A stretch of DNA of 64,000 nucleotides from CAZICM01 sp964537685 (GTDB lineage Bacteria; Myxococcota_A; Polyangia; Polyangiales; Polyangiaceae). Below the pieces are notes generated by a model. The model ran no database searches. It worked only from the letters and a program-made list of their open reading frames with translations, and had not been told where the DNA came from. Positions 42,770 to 51,675 of this stretch are shown here, piece by piece. The stretch's first letter is position 1; each line of letters starts with the position of its first letter. Location of the stretch: NCBI GenBank assembly GCA_964537685.1, contig CAZICM010000002.1, positions 62,001 to 126,000 of the forward strand, written 5' to 3'. The translations under genes and the position numbers were made by a program.

Positions 42770-43453
42770 TTAGGGCTTCGGGCCTTCGCAAAACCCTGGT
42801 TTATCCGGCTGATCGCAATCGCTCCCACAGGGGCATACGAACACGCCCGCGCAGCCTTGGCCCATGGGGCAATCTTGGTTCTTCCAGCAGGTGCCAGGCT
42901 CAGGCGTCGGTTTGCACACGCCCTCTACGCAAGGCGAGTAGACAAAATCGCCGCAGTCCATATCGGTCACGCAACAGACGGGGGCGGGTTTGGGATTGCA
43001 GACGTATTGATTGGTGGCCGGATCGCAGGCACACGCGCAGGTGTCCGTAACAATCGGGCCGAGATCGGGCGGGCACACAGGGCACATGATGGCGGGGCAC
43101 TGAGCGATGCAGAGGTCGGGATTGCAGACCAATTCGCCGGTGTCTGTGCATTGCATGCAGGCGGGAAGCGGGCCGGGACATGTGCCGACGGGACACTCGG
43201 CCGTGTTGATGCTGCCTTCGGGGCACTGCCATCCGCTGTCCGTGCATTGAGGCGGCACAAGAGCGTCGGAGCCACAGCTTGTTGCGCAATCGGGGCCCGT
43301 TCCCTCACATGAAGCAGGATTGCCGGATGTGCTTCCCGCACCTTGGGAGGAGCCGCCGGAGCTTTCGCTGGTGACACTGCCGCCGCAAGAAAAGATGAAG
43401 GCCGCCGAGAGAGTAGCCGCGGCCCAAAGCCAAGACGATATTCGGGGATTCAT
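42770..43453 (-). CDS. Cysteine-rich lipoprotein
   Basis: 227-aa protein with a signal peptide ending in FIFSC and a Ser/Gly linker. The mature domain has about 30 cysteines in motifs such as CDPATNQYVCNP, CVTDMDCGD, CVEGVCKP and CWKNQDCPMGQGC. This resembles the small disulfide-rich modules common in myxobacterial surface lipoproteins, and the periplasmic or surface location would allow disulfides. The ATG at 43453 directly precedes the signal peptide. Function unknown. Confidence 0.8.
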   Translation of the reverse strand: MNPRISSWLWAAATLSAAFIFSCGGSVTSESSGGSSQGAGSTSGNPASCEGTGPDCATSCGSDALVPPQCTDSGWQCPEGSINTAECPVGTCPGPLPACMQCTDTGELVCNPDLCIAQCPAIMCPVCPPDLGPIVTDTCACACDPATNQYVCNPKPAPVCCVTDMDCGDFVYSPCVEGVCKPTPEPGTCWKNQDCPMGQGCAGVFVCPCGSDCDQPDKPGFCEGPKP

Positions 43454-43677
43454 ACGACCTCGGATTTGCAAAAGACAACGAAAAGACAACGAGAGTGTCC
43501 GGCGATTTAAACGGGCTGGCAATGGTGCCCTCGCGTCGCTTTTTATGCGTGAATTTTCTTAGATCGATTTGATACGAGCTTCGTCGAAGGGACTTATTCC
43601 GCAAGCCCGCGCATCACCCGCTGTAAGGTCGTGGAGTCCCGGGCGTTCAAACGCTGTACCGCAAAGCAGAGGAAGCT

Positions 43678-45213
43678 ATGAAGCCTTCACGTGTTGCCCT
43701 TTTCGCCGCGCTCGGCATGTTTCTCACCAGCGTTTCGGTCTATTCGCTGACGCCCGCACCGGGTTCGAAAAAAGCCTTGGAGGCGACGCAGGAAATCGCT
43801 CAGCCAAACCGGGGCGTGGGCGGCGAGCAAGCCAATAGCCTTGCGTTTTTCACGGCGGGCCAGAAGGCGCTGATGATTGAAGGCCGCGTGGGTCATCCGA
43901 AAATGGCTGTGGGCGATCGGGGCGAAACCTTTGTGATGCTCGAGGTGCGAGGCAATGAAACCAAGCAGGGCGGATTCGCAAATAGGGCTCCTGTGAATCT
44001 CGCGATCGTGATGGATCGCTCGGGTTCGATGAAGGGTTCGCGTTTGCCGAATGCAATCCGCGCAGCCACCGCAGCGGTCGATCGCTTGAATGACGGCGAT
44101 ACGGTTTCGGTCATCACCTTTGATACACGCACGCAGCTCGTGGTCTCGCCGACGGAGATCGGGCCTGGAACGCGGGAGCGCGTGAATGCCGAAATCAGAA
44201 GCATTTCGCTGGGCGGCGACACCTGCATCTCGTGCGGTATCGAAGATGGTTTGGTGAATCTCGAGCGGACAGTCGGCAAGGTGAACAAGATGATTCTTTT
44301 GTCCGACGGCGATGCGAATCATGGCGTTCGGGATATCGCGGGCTTTAGGTCCATCGGTGAACGGGCGAGGGCGCGCAATGTGCCTATCGCATCCATCGGC
44401 GTGGATGTGGATTACAACGAGAAGATTTTGTCGGCGCTTTCGGTTGAATCAAACGGCCGGCATTACTTCGTGGAGAACGATGCGGCGCTCGCTCGCGTGT
44501 TTGAGAGCGAGGCCGAAAGCCTGACGGATACGGTGGCGAGCGGCGCGGAGGTAGCGATTGATCTCGCGCCGGGCGTGGAGCTGGATCGCGTTTTCGATCG
44601 TTCGTTTAGGCGTTCGGGAAACCGTATTTTCGTGCCGCTTGGAACGGTTTCGCGCAACGAGGTGAAGACGGTGCTCTTGAAGGTGAGACTGCCTTCGCGC
44701 GCGGAAGGCGAAGCGGCTGTGGCTTCGGTCGATTTGTCGTACCGCGATCTGATTGAAAACGTCGATGCGAACTGCGGCGGAAAGCTTGCGGTGGAAGTCG
44801 TTTCCGATGTTGCGAATGCGAGCGATTTGGATGCCGTGGTCGCGGGGCGCGTGCAGCGGAGCGAGACAGCGCAGACCTTGAAGACAGCGAATGAGCTGTT
44901 TGCGCAGGGCCGTTTTGAAGAGGCAAAGAGGCAATTGGAGAAGCAGGAGAAGTCGCTGCGCGATGTGGCGGACAAGGCGAAGGCAGCGGCTCCGTTTGCG
45001 CGCGCCAAGGATGTGGATTTGGATTTTCAGAATCAGGTCGCCGCGATTAGCAATGCCAACAAGGAATTCGAGCAAAGCTTTGCGACTCCGCCTCCGGCCG
45101 CCGCAGCACCGGGAGGCATAGCTCAAGCGGCTCCCCCGATGCCTCAGCAGTCGCGCGCCGGGAAAACAGCCGTGAAGCGCAATGTGGAAGCGGCCGATGC
45201 ATTTGGGTTCTGA
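43678..45213 (+). CDS. Secreted von Willebrand factor type A domain protein
   Basis: 511-aa protein with a signal peptide (about 1-23), a VWA domain at about 105-280 with the metal-site motif MDRSGSMKG and the later GDTCISCGIEDGL and ILLSDGDANHG segments, a beta-rich region, then a charged helical segment (about 395-455) and a Pro/Ala-rich tail. VWA domains bind protein partners through a divalent cation. The CISC motif in the metal-site loop may form a local disulfide. The ATG at 43678 follows GAGGAAG. The context is other envelope proteins; the partner is unknown. Confidence 0.87.
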   Translation: MKPSRVALFAALGMFLTSVSVYSLTPAPGSKKALEATQEIAQPNRGVGGEQANSLAFFTAGQKALMIEGRVGHPKMAVGDRGETFVMLEVRGNETKQGGFANRAPVNLAIVMDRSGSMKGSRLPNAIRAATAAVDRLNDGDTVSVITFDTRTQLVVSPTEIGPGTRERVNAEIRSISLGGDTCISCGIEDGLVNLERTVGKVNKMILLSDGDANHGVRDIAGFRSIGERARARNVPIASIGVDVDYNEKILSALSVESNGRHYFVENDAALARVFESEAESLTDTVASGAEVAIDLAPGVELDRVFDRSFRRSGNRIFVPLGTVSRNEVKTVLLKVRLPSRAEGEAAVASVDLSYRDLIENVDANCGGKLAVEVVSDVANASDLDAVVAGRVQRSETAQTLKTANELFAQGRFEEAKRQLEKQEKSLRDVADKAKAAAPFARAKDVDLDFQNQVAAISNANKEFEQSFATPPPAAAAPGGIAQAAPPMPQQSRAGKTAVKRNVEAADAFGF

Positions 45214-45250
45214 TTGAACCAATCGAGCTTTCGGGCTAAGCCCAGGCGCC

Positions 45251-46513
45251 GTGAGCTCTCGCCATCGCGCAAAGGCATCTGAAGCTTCCCGCCCGCGCGA
45301 AAAAACCCGGGCAGAGCCCCCTTCCCTCAACGGCGTTCCGCCGTCCAAACTCCCTAAACCGAAGCGTGAACGAAGGCGCTCTCGCCTGAGCAGGCCCAGT
45401 CTGTTTTCAGACCTGAAATGGCCTCGCATCGCCCAGCGGCTTAAGAAACCCGCGCTCTATGCGCTCATCGGATTTGGAGCGAGTGTCGCTTTATTGCTCG
45501 GGGCGCTGTGGCTCGGTTACGGCCGTTCAAAAGGCGAAGACCCCGGCGCTGTGGAGCTGAGTTGGCCCGAGGGCGCCACGCTGGAGCAGGGCGCGGCGCT
45601 GCTCGCTCAAGCAGGGCTCGTGGAGAGTGAAACCGCGATCGCGATGTTTTTGCGAAGCACGGGCGGTGTGGGCGACTTCGTTTCAGGTCCGCATTTCATT
45701 CCCAAGGCATCAACACCATGGGAATTAAGAAAATATTTATCGCGTTCGACCGATCGCCCGAAAGTAAGGGTGACCATTCCGGAAGGATTTAACCGATTTG
45801 ATATCGGGGCGCGGCTTGAAAAACAGCATATCGCGTCAAAACGGGCCTGGATTGCGGCGACGGCCGATCCTCTCTTGCTTGAAAAAGCGGGCATTGAAAA
45901 AAGCGGCACGGTGGGCGCGGAGAGCGCGGAAGGCTATTTGTTTCCGGCCACTTACGATTTTTATAAAGATTCAGATCCCGCCGAGCTCATGACAAGGCTT
46001 GTGAAAGAGGCCGATAAACGATGGGACATTGTCGTTGAGCAGCGGAGAGATGGCTTTGTGGCCCTAAAGAATTCAATGGGCTGGGGGCGGCGGGAAATTC
46101 TTACGCTGGCCTCAATTATCGAAAAAGAAACGGGCGCCGTGGAAGAGCGGCCTTTGGTGGCGAGCGTGTTTTTAAATCGCCTGCTCGATCCGGCCTTTCA
46201 GCCAAAGCGCCTTCAATCCGATCCAACATCCATCTACGGTTGTATTGCTTATCCCGAGGAAGCGCCTTCCTGTGAGGGTTTTCGTGGAAAGCCTTCGCCC
46301 GCCATCAATCAAGATCCTAAAAACCGTTACAGCACCTATACGCGCGCGGGCCTGCCGCCGGGGCCTATCGCCAATCCAGGCTTAAAATCGATTGAAGCCG
46401 TGCTTTCACCGGCCGCTACAAAGTATTTTTATTTCGTCGCGAATGGATCGGGCGGGCATACCTTCAGCGAAACGCTGGATGCCCATAATCAAGCCGTGAA
46501 AAAGCCTAAATAG
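45251..46513 (+). CDS. mltG: Endolytic murein transglycosylase MltG
   Basis: 420-aa inner-membrane lytic transglycosylase that cuts nascent glycan strands. A basic, Pro-rich cytoplasmic head (1-65) precedes one TM segment (YALIGFGASVALLLGALWLGY, about 70-90). The YceG domain follows with VTIPEGFNRFDIGARL, GYLFPATYDFY, the catalytic Glu in LASIIEKETG (about residue 290), LQSDPTSIYG and NRYSTYTRAGLPPGPIANPG. The GTG start follows the VWA stop by 37 bp. The 3' end overlaps the convergent DUF1552 gene by 8 bp. The cytoplasmic head is longer than in E. coli. Confidence 0.93.
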   Translation: MSSRHRAKASEASRPREKTRAEPPSLNGVPPSKLPKPKRERRRSRLSRPSLFSDLKWPRIAQRLKKPALYALIGFGASVALLLGALWLGYGRSKGEDPGAVELSWPEGATLEQGAALLAQAGLVESETAIAMFLRSTGGVGDFVSGPHFIPKASTPWELRKYLSRSTDRPKVRVTIPEGFNRFDIGARLEKQHIASKRAWIAATADPLLLEKAGIEKSGTVGAESAEGYLFPATYDFYKDSDPAELMTRLVKEADKRWDIVVEQRRDGFVALKNSMGWGRREILTLASIIEKETGAVEERPLVASVFLNRLLDPAFQPKRLQSDPTSIYGCIAYPEEAPSCEGFRGKPSPAINQDPKNRYSTYTRAGLPPGPIANPGLKSIEAVLSPAATKYFYFVANGSGGHTFSETLDAHNQAVKKPK

Positions 46514-47837
46514 CTAGGGGGCCGCTGCAGAATTTCGGATTCCCAAAGGTGCTGACAGGAACGTCCATCGCATTGCATATCGAAATCAAGAGATTGTTGT
46601 GCGGATCGCCGCTGAATTTTTTGTAACGCCCCATTTGAAGCGCTCCGCCGGCGCCGCCCGCCAATACATAAGGCATGTCTTCCCGGCTGTGCGTTTGGCC
46701 CTGCGCAATATCGCTGCACCATAAGATCAGCGTGTGATCCAATACGGTGCCATCTCCTTCTGGAATATTGGCGAGCAATCCCATAAAATAGGCAAGCTGG
46801 CCGGCGTACCAATTGCCGATATCGACGAGAGCCTGCTCCGATTCGGGATCGGCGAGGCTGGAATGCGATAGATCGTGATGTTTTTTCGTTAGGCCAAGCC
46901 AAGTGAATACTTTGCCGCCTTGAACGACGCTGCTCCATTGCACGCTGGCCACGCGCACCAAATCGCAGGCCAAGCCCATGGCCAATAAATCGAGCTGCAT
47001 TTTACCAATGGCGGGGAAATTGTCGTTTTCATAAATCGCAACCGGATTTCCCACCGTGGGCACTTGGCATAATCCGCCGATAATTCCAGGCGCATCCAGG
47101 CGCTTTTCGATTTCTTCGATGGCTGTTAAATGCGCCTCGATTTTCTGGCGGTCTTCCGGGCCGAGTTTGACGCGAAGGCTGTCGTAATCGGGTTTTATCG
47201 CATCAATGACTTTATGGCGGTTGGCCCGGAGTTTTTTGAGCGCCTCTGGATCGGTCTGAAGATCGGTGAATAAGCGCTGAAAGACATTCCAAGGGTCGTC
47301 GTCGGGAGGCACGGGCTGATCGGGGCCGAGATAGCTCATCCGGGACGAGACATTGGAGTATTCGACTTGAACCCCAAGCTCCAAAGAAGGCAATTTGGTC
47401 CCCTGCCCGATTTGCTGCGCGAGGAATTGATCGATGGAAATTCCTCCTCCCCAGCCGACCATTTTGCCTGGATTGCAAGCATAGGGAAAGAGCGTGCCCT
47501 CCAATAGCTCGGTGCCTGTTAATGCATGCCCAATACCTTGCTGATGCGGATCGCCCGGCCCGCTATAGGCCGAAGCCATGTTGAGGCCCTCTAAGATCAG
47601 AAGCTTGTCTTTAAAGGGTTCCAAAGGTTTTAGGACATCGCTGAGCACAAAGTCTTTTTCGGTGCCCGTGGGGACCCAGCGGGGTTTAACGGTGCCCAGA
47701 CCCGTGAAAAATACGATAAATCGTTTCGGTGAGACGGCCGCGTTCGCGTTTTTGCGCAGCATCGCGTTGAGAAAAGGAAGGGCTACGGCTATTCCGCCCG
47801 CACCGCGAAGAAATCGGCGTCGGCTAAGGGGTTTCAT
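46506..47837 (-). CDS. DUF1552 family protein with Tat signal
   Basis: 443-aa exported protein starting with a twin-arginine signal (MKPLSRRRFLRGAGGIAVALPFL). The body matches DUF1552: FFTGLGTVKPRWVPTG, LKPLEPFKDKLLILEGLNM, HALTGTELLEG and a late DLSHSSLADPES segment. DUF1552 genes in Myxococcota and Planctomycetota often pair with DUF1588/DUF1592 cytochrome-like genes; none is adjacent here. The family resembles alkaline-phosphatase-superfamily sulfatase-like folds (weak inference). Biochemical role unknown. Confidence 0.88.
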   Translation of the reverse strand: MKPLSRRRFLRGAGGIAVALPFLNAMLRKNANAAVSPKRFIVFFTGLGTVKPRWVPTGTEKDFVLSDVLKPLEPFKDKLLILEGLNMASAYSGPGDPHQQGIGHALTGTELLEGTLFPYACNPGKMVGWGGGISIDQFLAQQIGQGTKLPSLELGVQVEYSNVSSRMSYLGPDQPVPPDDDPWNVFQRLFTDLQTDPEALKKLRANRHKVIDAIKPDYDSLRVKLGPEDRQKIEAHLTAIEEIEKRLDAPGIIGGLCQVPTVGNPVAIYENDNFPAIGKMQLDLLAMGLACDLVRVASVQWSSVVQGGKVFTWLGLTKKHHDLSHSSLADPESEQALVDIGNWYAGQLAYFMGLLANIPEGDGTVLDHTLILWCSDIAQGQTHSREDMPYVLAGGAGGALQMGRYKKFSGDPHNNLLISICNAMDVPVSTFGNPKFCSGPLAI

Positions 47838-47885
47838 AATGGGGCGAGTATAGGCGGCTTGTTTCCCGGCGTCTAGCCGCCCAGC

Positions 47886-48968
47886 CTATTTGACGCCCAG
47901 CATATGCCGCCACGCAGGCGCGAGCGCAGGCTTTCCATCCGGCAATTTCGGCGTATCGGCATCGACAACGATCGCATTGTGATATCCCGCGGCGCCCGTT
48001 GCGGGTTCGAGCGATGTGGTGAGCTGATGAGAATTGGCATAGGGAGGGCTGATGGTGTCAGCGTCCACGGGAACACCAAATGAGCCTAAATTCAAGGCTG
48101 TCCAATTGTAGGTAATCAGGTTAAAGGCCGGATCTTTGGTGTGAATTAAACCATAATAAAATAGATTGGCGGTGGCCGTATTGGCATTGACCCATTTCCC
48201 GGGCACGGGCGGATTGCCATCTTTGCCATCGGGCGGCGCGGCAAACATCAATACGCGGTCGACGATTTGATTGCGGGCAATCAGCGCCGCATGGCCTCCT
48301 CCTTGAGAATGGCCGGAGAATGCAATCGAGGTGTACAGGGGTTTGCCGGTATCGAGATAAGAAGCCCAGCCTTCCGCGGGGAATTGTTGATTTAAATATT
48401 CAAGCAATTTCACGAGCCGATTTACGATCGAATTGGCAGCATTTACGTTGATTTTTGGGCTCCTATCCATCCCGTCGATGACTTCGAGGCGCATATTTTC
48501 ATAGCAATTCGCATCCATGTCCGAGGCGCATTCCGAGCCGATATTCACGTCGTTGGGATAGCGCAGGCCAATCACATGATAACCCGCGTGGGCGGCTTCG
48601 CTGAGAATGAGAATGGATTGATCGGGCAATCCGTTCATTGCCGCTAAATGTACGAGGAGTTTGCCATTGGACATGGCTTTTTCGTCCAATCCGGCGATAT
48701 GGTCTTCCATCCAATTGTCGATGGCTGGATCGGTGTCTTTGGGGGCAATTCGATGGGATGTAAAATCGGCAATTACCGGCGCGCCTCCTCCCGCGCCTCC
48801 CGCGCCTCCGGAGCCCATATTTCCCGATGAGGACGAGCCTGAGCCCGAACCCGAGGATGAGCTTTCGTCGGAGCAGGCGGTGCTTAAGGCCGTCCATGCG
48901 AGCAAGAGCGGGATGCCGGTCCAGATGAATGCGGGTCGAGAAATGAGGGCGCGGGGAGCTGTCTTCAT
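47886..48968 (-). CDS. Alpha/beta-hydrolase lipoprotein
   Basis: 360-aa exported protein: signal peptide with lipobox LSTAC, a Ser/Gly linker (ESSSSGSGSGSSSS), then an alpha/beta-hydrolase domain. The nucleophile elbow is GHSQGG (about residue 219). Upstream lies the strand SEAAHAGYHVIGLRYPNDVN, and downstream MFAAPPDG and a C-terminal histidine in GAAGYHNAIVVDAD. Cysteines in SECASDMDANC may form a disulfide. An esterase or peptidase-like surface enzyme is likely; substrate unknown. The ATG at 48968 directly precedes the signal peptide; the longer open frame upstream is not signal-like. Confidence 0.8.
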   Translation of the reverse strand: MKTAPRALISRPAFIWTGIPLLLAWTALSTACSDESSSSGSGSGSSSSGNMGSGGAGGAGGGAPVIADFTSHRIAPKDTDPAIDNWMEDHIAGLDEKAMSNGKLLVHLAAMNGLPDQSILILSEAAHAGYHVIGLRYPNDVNIGSECASDMDANCYENMRLEVIDGMDRSPKINVNAANSIVNRLVKLLEYLNQQFPAEGWASYLDTGKPLYTSIAFSGHSQGGGHAALIARNQIVDRVLMFAAPPDGKDGNPPVPGKWVNANTATANLFYYGLIHTKDPAFNLITYNWTALNLGSFGVPVDADTISPPYANSHQLTTSLEPATGAAGYHNAIVVDADTPKLPDGKPALAPAWRHMLGVK

Positions 48969-49072
48969 GGGTAAACGGTAAATCGGCTTTCGCCGCGAGG
49001 GAAGTGGGACCCCATTCGCATGGTCATTGTTTATTTGATTGCCCGGGGCTCTTTCCGTAGATTGCGCCGAAA

Positions 49073-49732
49073 ATGTCTCGCTATGCATTGAATGTGTTGA
49101 ATGTTGGGTTTGGCTGTTTGGCCTTGGCCTGTGCCGCGGGCTGCAGCGCGGGCAATTCAACCGAGGGTTCATCCCCTTCAGGCTCTATTTCTCCGGGGCC
49201 GCAGGGTACACAAGGAGCCTTAAAAACAAGCCCATCAGCATCACAAGTTCCGGCCGCGCCCAGCAATTCCAACGCATTGCCAGCCTTATCGGCCGTGCCC
49301 AGCGCATCGGCCGCCGCGCCCGCTGAACCTGGGGCCGCTGAAATGGACGCGGGTTCGGATGCTCAAGCTTCAAGCAATGCCGAAGCCATTCCGGATGTGA
49401 AGGTTGTGAATATCGGGATGCATGTGGGCGGCGGTAAAAATGATGCGCCCGAAAAAGAGCCGATTAAAAAATCAGTGGAGCCTCATTTCGATGCATTTAA
49501 ACGCTGTTTTGCAAAGGTGGGCGATCCGGCGAAAGGCGGGGATTTTGGCGTCGATTTACGAATCGATAAAGAAGGCGGCCTGGCGAAAGTCAGCCATCCG
49601 AGAACATCGCTGAAGGGTGAAGGGTTTGAGGCTTGTGTGATTGCGGTCTTTGAGCAAATCGATTTTCGAAAGCCCAAAGGCGGTACGACTGTGGTGAGCT
49701 ATTCGCTGCGATTTACGCCTCGATCTAAGTAA
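49073..49732 (+). CDS. Lipoprotein with AgmX/PglI- or TonB-like C-terminal domain
   Basis: 219-aa protein with a signal peptide ending in ACAAGC (cysteine about 24), then about 80 residues of Ser/Pro/Ala linker. The C-terminal domain (EPHFDAFKRCFAKVGDPAKGGDFGVDLRI to GGTTVVSYSLRFTP) has the pattern of AgmX/PglI and TonB C-terminal modules found in gliding/adhesion proteins: one cysteine in KRCF and one in EACVI, likely a disulfide. The ATG at 49073 is chosen. A structural or cell-envelope role is inferred. Confidence 0.75.
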   Translation: MSRYALNVLNVGFGCLALACAAGCSAGNSTEGSSPSGSISPGPQGTQGALKTSPSASQVPAAPSNSNALPALSAVPSASAAAPAEPGAAEMDAGSDAQASSNAEAIPDVKVVNIGMHVGGGKNDAPEKEPIKKSVEPHFDAFKRCFAKVGDPAKGGDFGVDLRIDKEGGLAKVSHPRTSLKGEGFEACVIAVFEQIDFRKPKGGTTVVSYSLRFTPRSK

Positions 49733-49824
49733 CTCGATCCATGTAAGCCAAATAGACGCGGGCGATCTGCGGGGCCGAGAATTTGGCCAAGCGGCGTGAA
49801 CACTGGCACTCAAGACGCCACGAT

Positions 49825-50832
49825 ATGGCGCGACGTAAATCTGTTTTGCCCTTCTTGGTCGGGGATGTGGGCGGCACCAATACCCGCCTTTCTCTGTATG
49901 CCGCGGACGGAAAGACGCTTCTTCGCGAGGCCCGCTTCAAGAGTGCGGACTACGTTTCGCTGGAAGATATTGTTCTGCCTTTTCTTAAGGAAAGCGCGCT
50001 GGGTTCGCCCTCGGCCTGTGTGCTGGGTGTGGCGGGACCCGTGCGCAATGGCTCTGTAAATACAACCAATTTGCCTTGGCAATTGAATGAGTTGGATCTG
50101 CAAGAAAAACTCGCCATTCCCAAGGTTATTTTAGCCAATGATTTGGTCGTGGCCGCCGTGGGATGTTTGCATACGCGGGGAGACGCGCTCACCGTATTGA
50201 CGCCAAATTCGATCAATCCTAAAGGAAATCATCTTGCGGTATTGGCCGCGGGCACGGGGTTGGGCCAGGCGAAGCTCATTTGGACGGGGGATCGGCACTT
50301 GCCGCTGGCAACCGAGGGAGGCCATGGAGATTTTGCCCCGACGACGCCAATTCAAATGGAATTTTGGCATTTTCTATCCAATCGTTTTCCTGATCATGTG
50401 AGTGTGGAGCGGGTGCTTTCAGGCAATGGGCTTGGCTGTTTGTACGACTTTTTTGTGGCCCGCTCGGGGCGCGCCGAGTCGAAGACCGTTCAGAAAAAGC
50501 TGAAGGAAGGCAAGGATCGCAATGTGGCGATCTCTGAAATGGGGCTGTCCGGGGAAAATAGGCAGGCTGTTTTGGCCGTGGATTTGTTCGCGGCTATTTT
50601 CGGCCAGGAAGCAGGGAATTTGGCGCTCCGGGAGCTGTGTTTTGGAGGAATTTTTGTGACGGGCGGTATGGGCGCAATGATTGTTCCCGCACGAAAAGCG
50701 ATTTTTCTCGATGCCTTTTATAAAAAGGGGCGGATGGCGAAGCTGTTGGCGGATATTCCTATCGGTGTTGTTTCCAATACGGATGTAGGTGTGCAGGGAG
50801 CGCTGGCGATGGCGCTTGGAGCAAATCTGTGA
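49825..50832 (+). CDS. glk: Glucokinase (Glk family)
   Basis: 335-aa ATP-dependent kinase making glucose 6-phosphate. It belongs to the E. coli Glk family rather than ROK. Phosphate-1 motif LVGDVGGTNTRLSLY (about 10-24), ILANDLVVAAVGC with the catalytic Asp, AAGTGLGQAKLIW and the glucose-binding EGGHGDFAP followed by PIQMEFWHFL are visible. The ATG at 49825 fits the family; an upstream TTG is possible. It overlaps the next gene by 4 bp (GTGA). Its product feeds the glucose-6-phosphate pathway encoded at 59.5-64 kb. Confidence 0.93.
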   Translation: MARRKSVLPFLVGDVGGTNTRLSLYAADGKTLLREARFKSADYVSLEDIVLPFLKESALGSPSACVLGVAGPVRNGSVNTTNLPWQLNELDLQEKLAIPKVILANDLVVAAVGCLHTRGDALTVLTPNSINPKGNHLAVLAAGTGLGQAKLIWTGDRHLPLATEGGHGDFAPTTPIQMEFWHFLSNRFPDHVSVERVLSGNGLGCLYDFFVARSGRAESKTVQKKLKEGKDRNVAISEMGLSGENRQAVLAVDLFAAIFGQEAGNLALRELCFGGIFVTGGMGAMIVPARKAIFLDAFYKKGRMAKLLADIPIGVVSNTDVGVQGALAMALGANL

Positions 50833-51665
50833 GCAGTCCTATCGATCAGGGCGTGGTGCTGATCACCGGTGCTTCTTCAGGCATTGGTATGGAAATGGCC
50901 AGGCTTGTGGCGCCCAGGGCCAAGGTGCTGGTGTTATTGGCGAGGCGCACGGAGAGATTGGAACAGCTCGCCGGTGAATTGAGGAAAAAGGCTCCCAATT
51001 TGATCGTATTGGTCACGCCCTGCGATATCACAGATCAAAAGGCGACCGATGCGATGCTCGAGCGGGTGAAGGCCGAAGCGGGGCCGGTCGATGTGCTGAT
51101 CAACAACGCGGGGTTTGGGTATCTGAGCGTCTTCGATCTGTCGGATTGGGAACGGACGGCGAAGATGATCGCGCTGAATGTGACGGCGCTGGCTTATCTG
51201 TGTCACCGGCTGTTGCCGGGGATGGTGGAGCGGGGACGGGGCGGGGTGCTGAATGTGAGTTCGGGCTTTGGGCTGACTTTTGCGCCGGGGATGTCGGCGT
51301 ATATCGGTTCAAAGCATTTTGTGACGGGTTTTAGCGAGGGGCTGAGGCTCGATATGGCGGGGACGGGCGTGAGGGTGACGCAGTTGTGTCCAGGCCCGGT
51401 GGCGACGGAGTTTTTAGAGCAGGCAGGGAATTTCACGGGCTTGTCTATTCCAGGGCTCGTCGAGATTTCCGCGGAGCGATGTGCGCGCGCGGGGCTTCGG
51501 GGGCTGGATAAAAATCGAGCGCTGGTGGTGCCGGGGATTCTGATTCGGCTGATGATTTTTTTGGGAGGGAAAATGCCGCGCTGGGTGCTGAGGCTGATGT
51601 TTAAACCCGCGGCGCTTGCCCTTCGCCGCAAGCAGCGTTCACTGCCCGCGGCAAAGGGTGGCTAG
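50829..51665 (+). CDS. Short-chain dehydrogenase/reductase
   Basis: 278-aa classical-type SDR. The cofactor motif TGASSGIG lies at residues about 13-20, NNAGFG at about 91, the Ser of the active site in LNVSSGFG and the YIGSK pair at about 157-161. The C-terminal part beyond CPGPVATEF has a hydrophobic stretch (ILIRLMIFLGG) as in membrane-associated DltE/YbbO-like SDRs. Arg38-39 after the second strand (LARRTERL) suggests NADP(H). The GTG start overlaps the glk stop. Substrate not predictable. Confidence 0.9.
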   Translation: MSSPIDQGVVLITGASSGIGMEMARLVAPRAKVLVLLARRTERLEQLAGELRKKAPNLIVLVTPCDITDQKATDAMLERVKAEAGPVDVLINNAGFGYLSVFDLSDWERTAKMIALNVTALAYLCHRLLPGMVERGRGGVLNVSSGFGLTFAPGMSAYIGSKHFVTGFSEGLRLDMAGTGVRVTQLCPGPVATEFLEQAGNFTGLSIPGLVEISAERCARAGLRGLDKNRALVVPGILIRLMIFLGGKMPRWVLRLMFKPAALALRRKQRSLPAAKGG

Positions 51666-51675
51666 GATTTGGGGC

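Noticed and set aside
44449..45429. 326-codon minus-strand frame
   Set aside because: Antisense to the VWA protein and the 5' end of mltG, Arg-rich without a recognisable motif.
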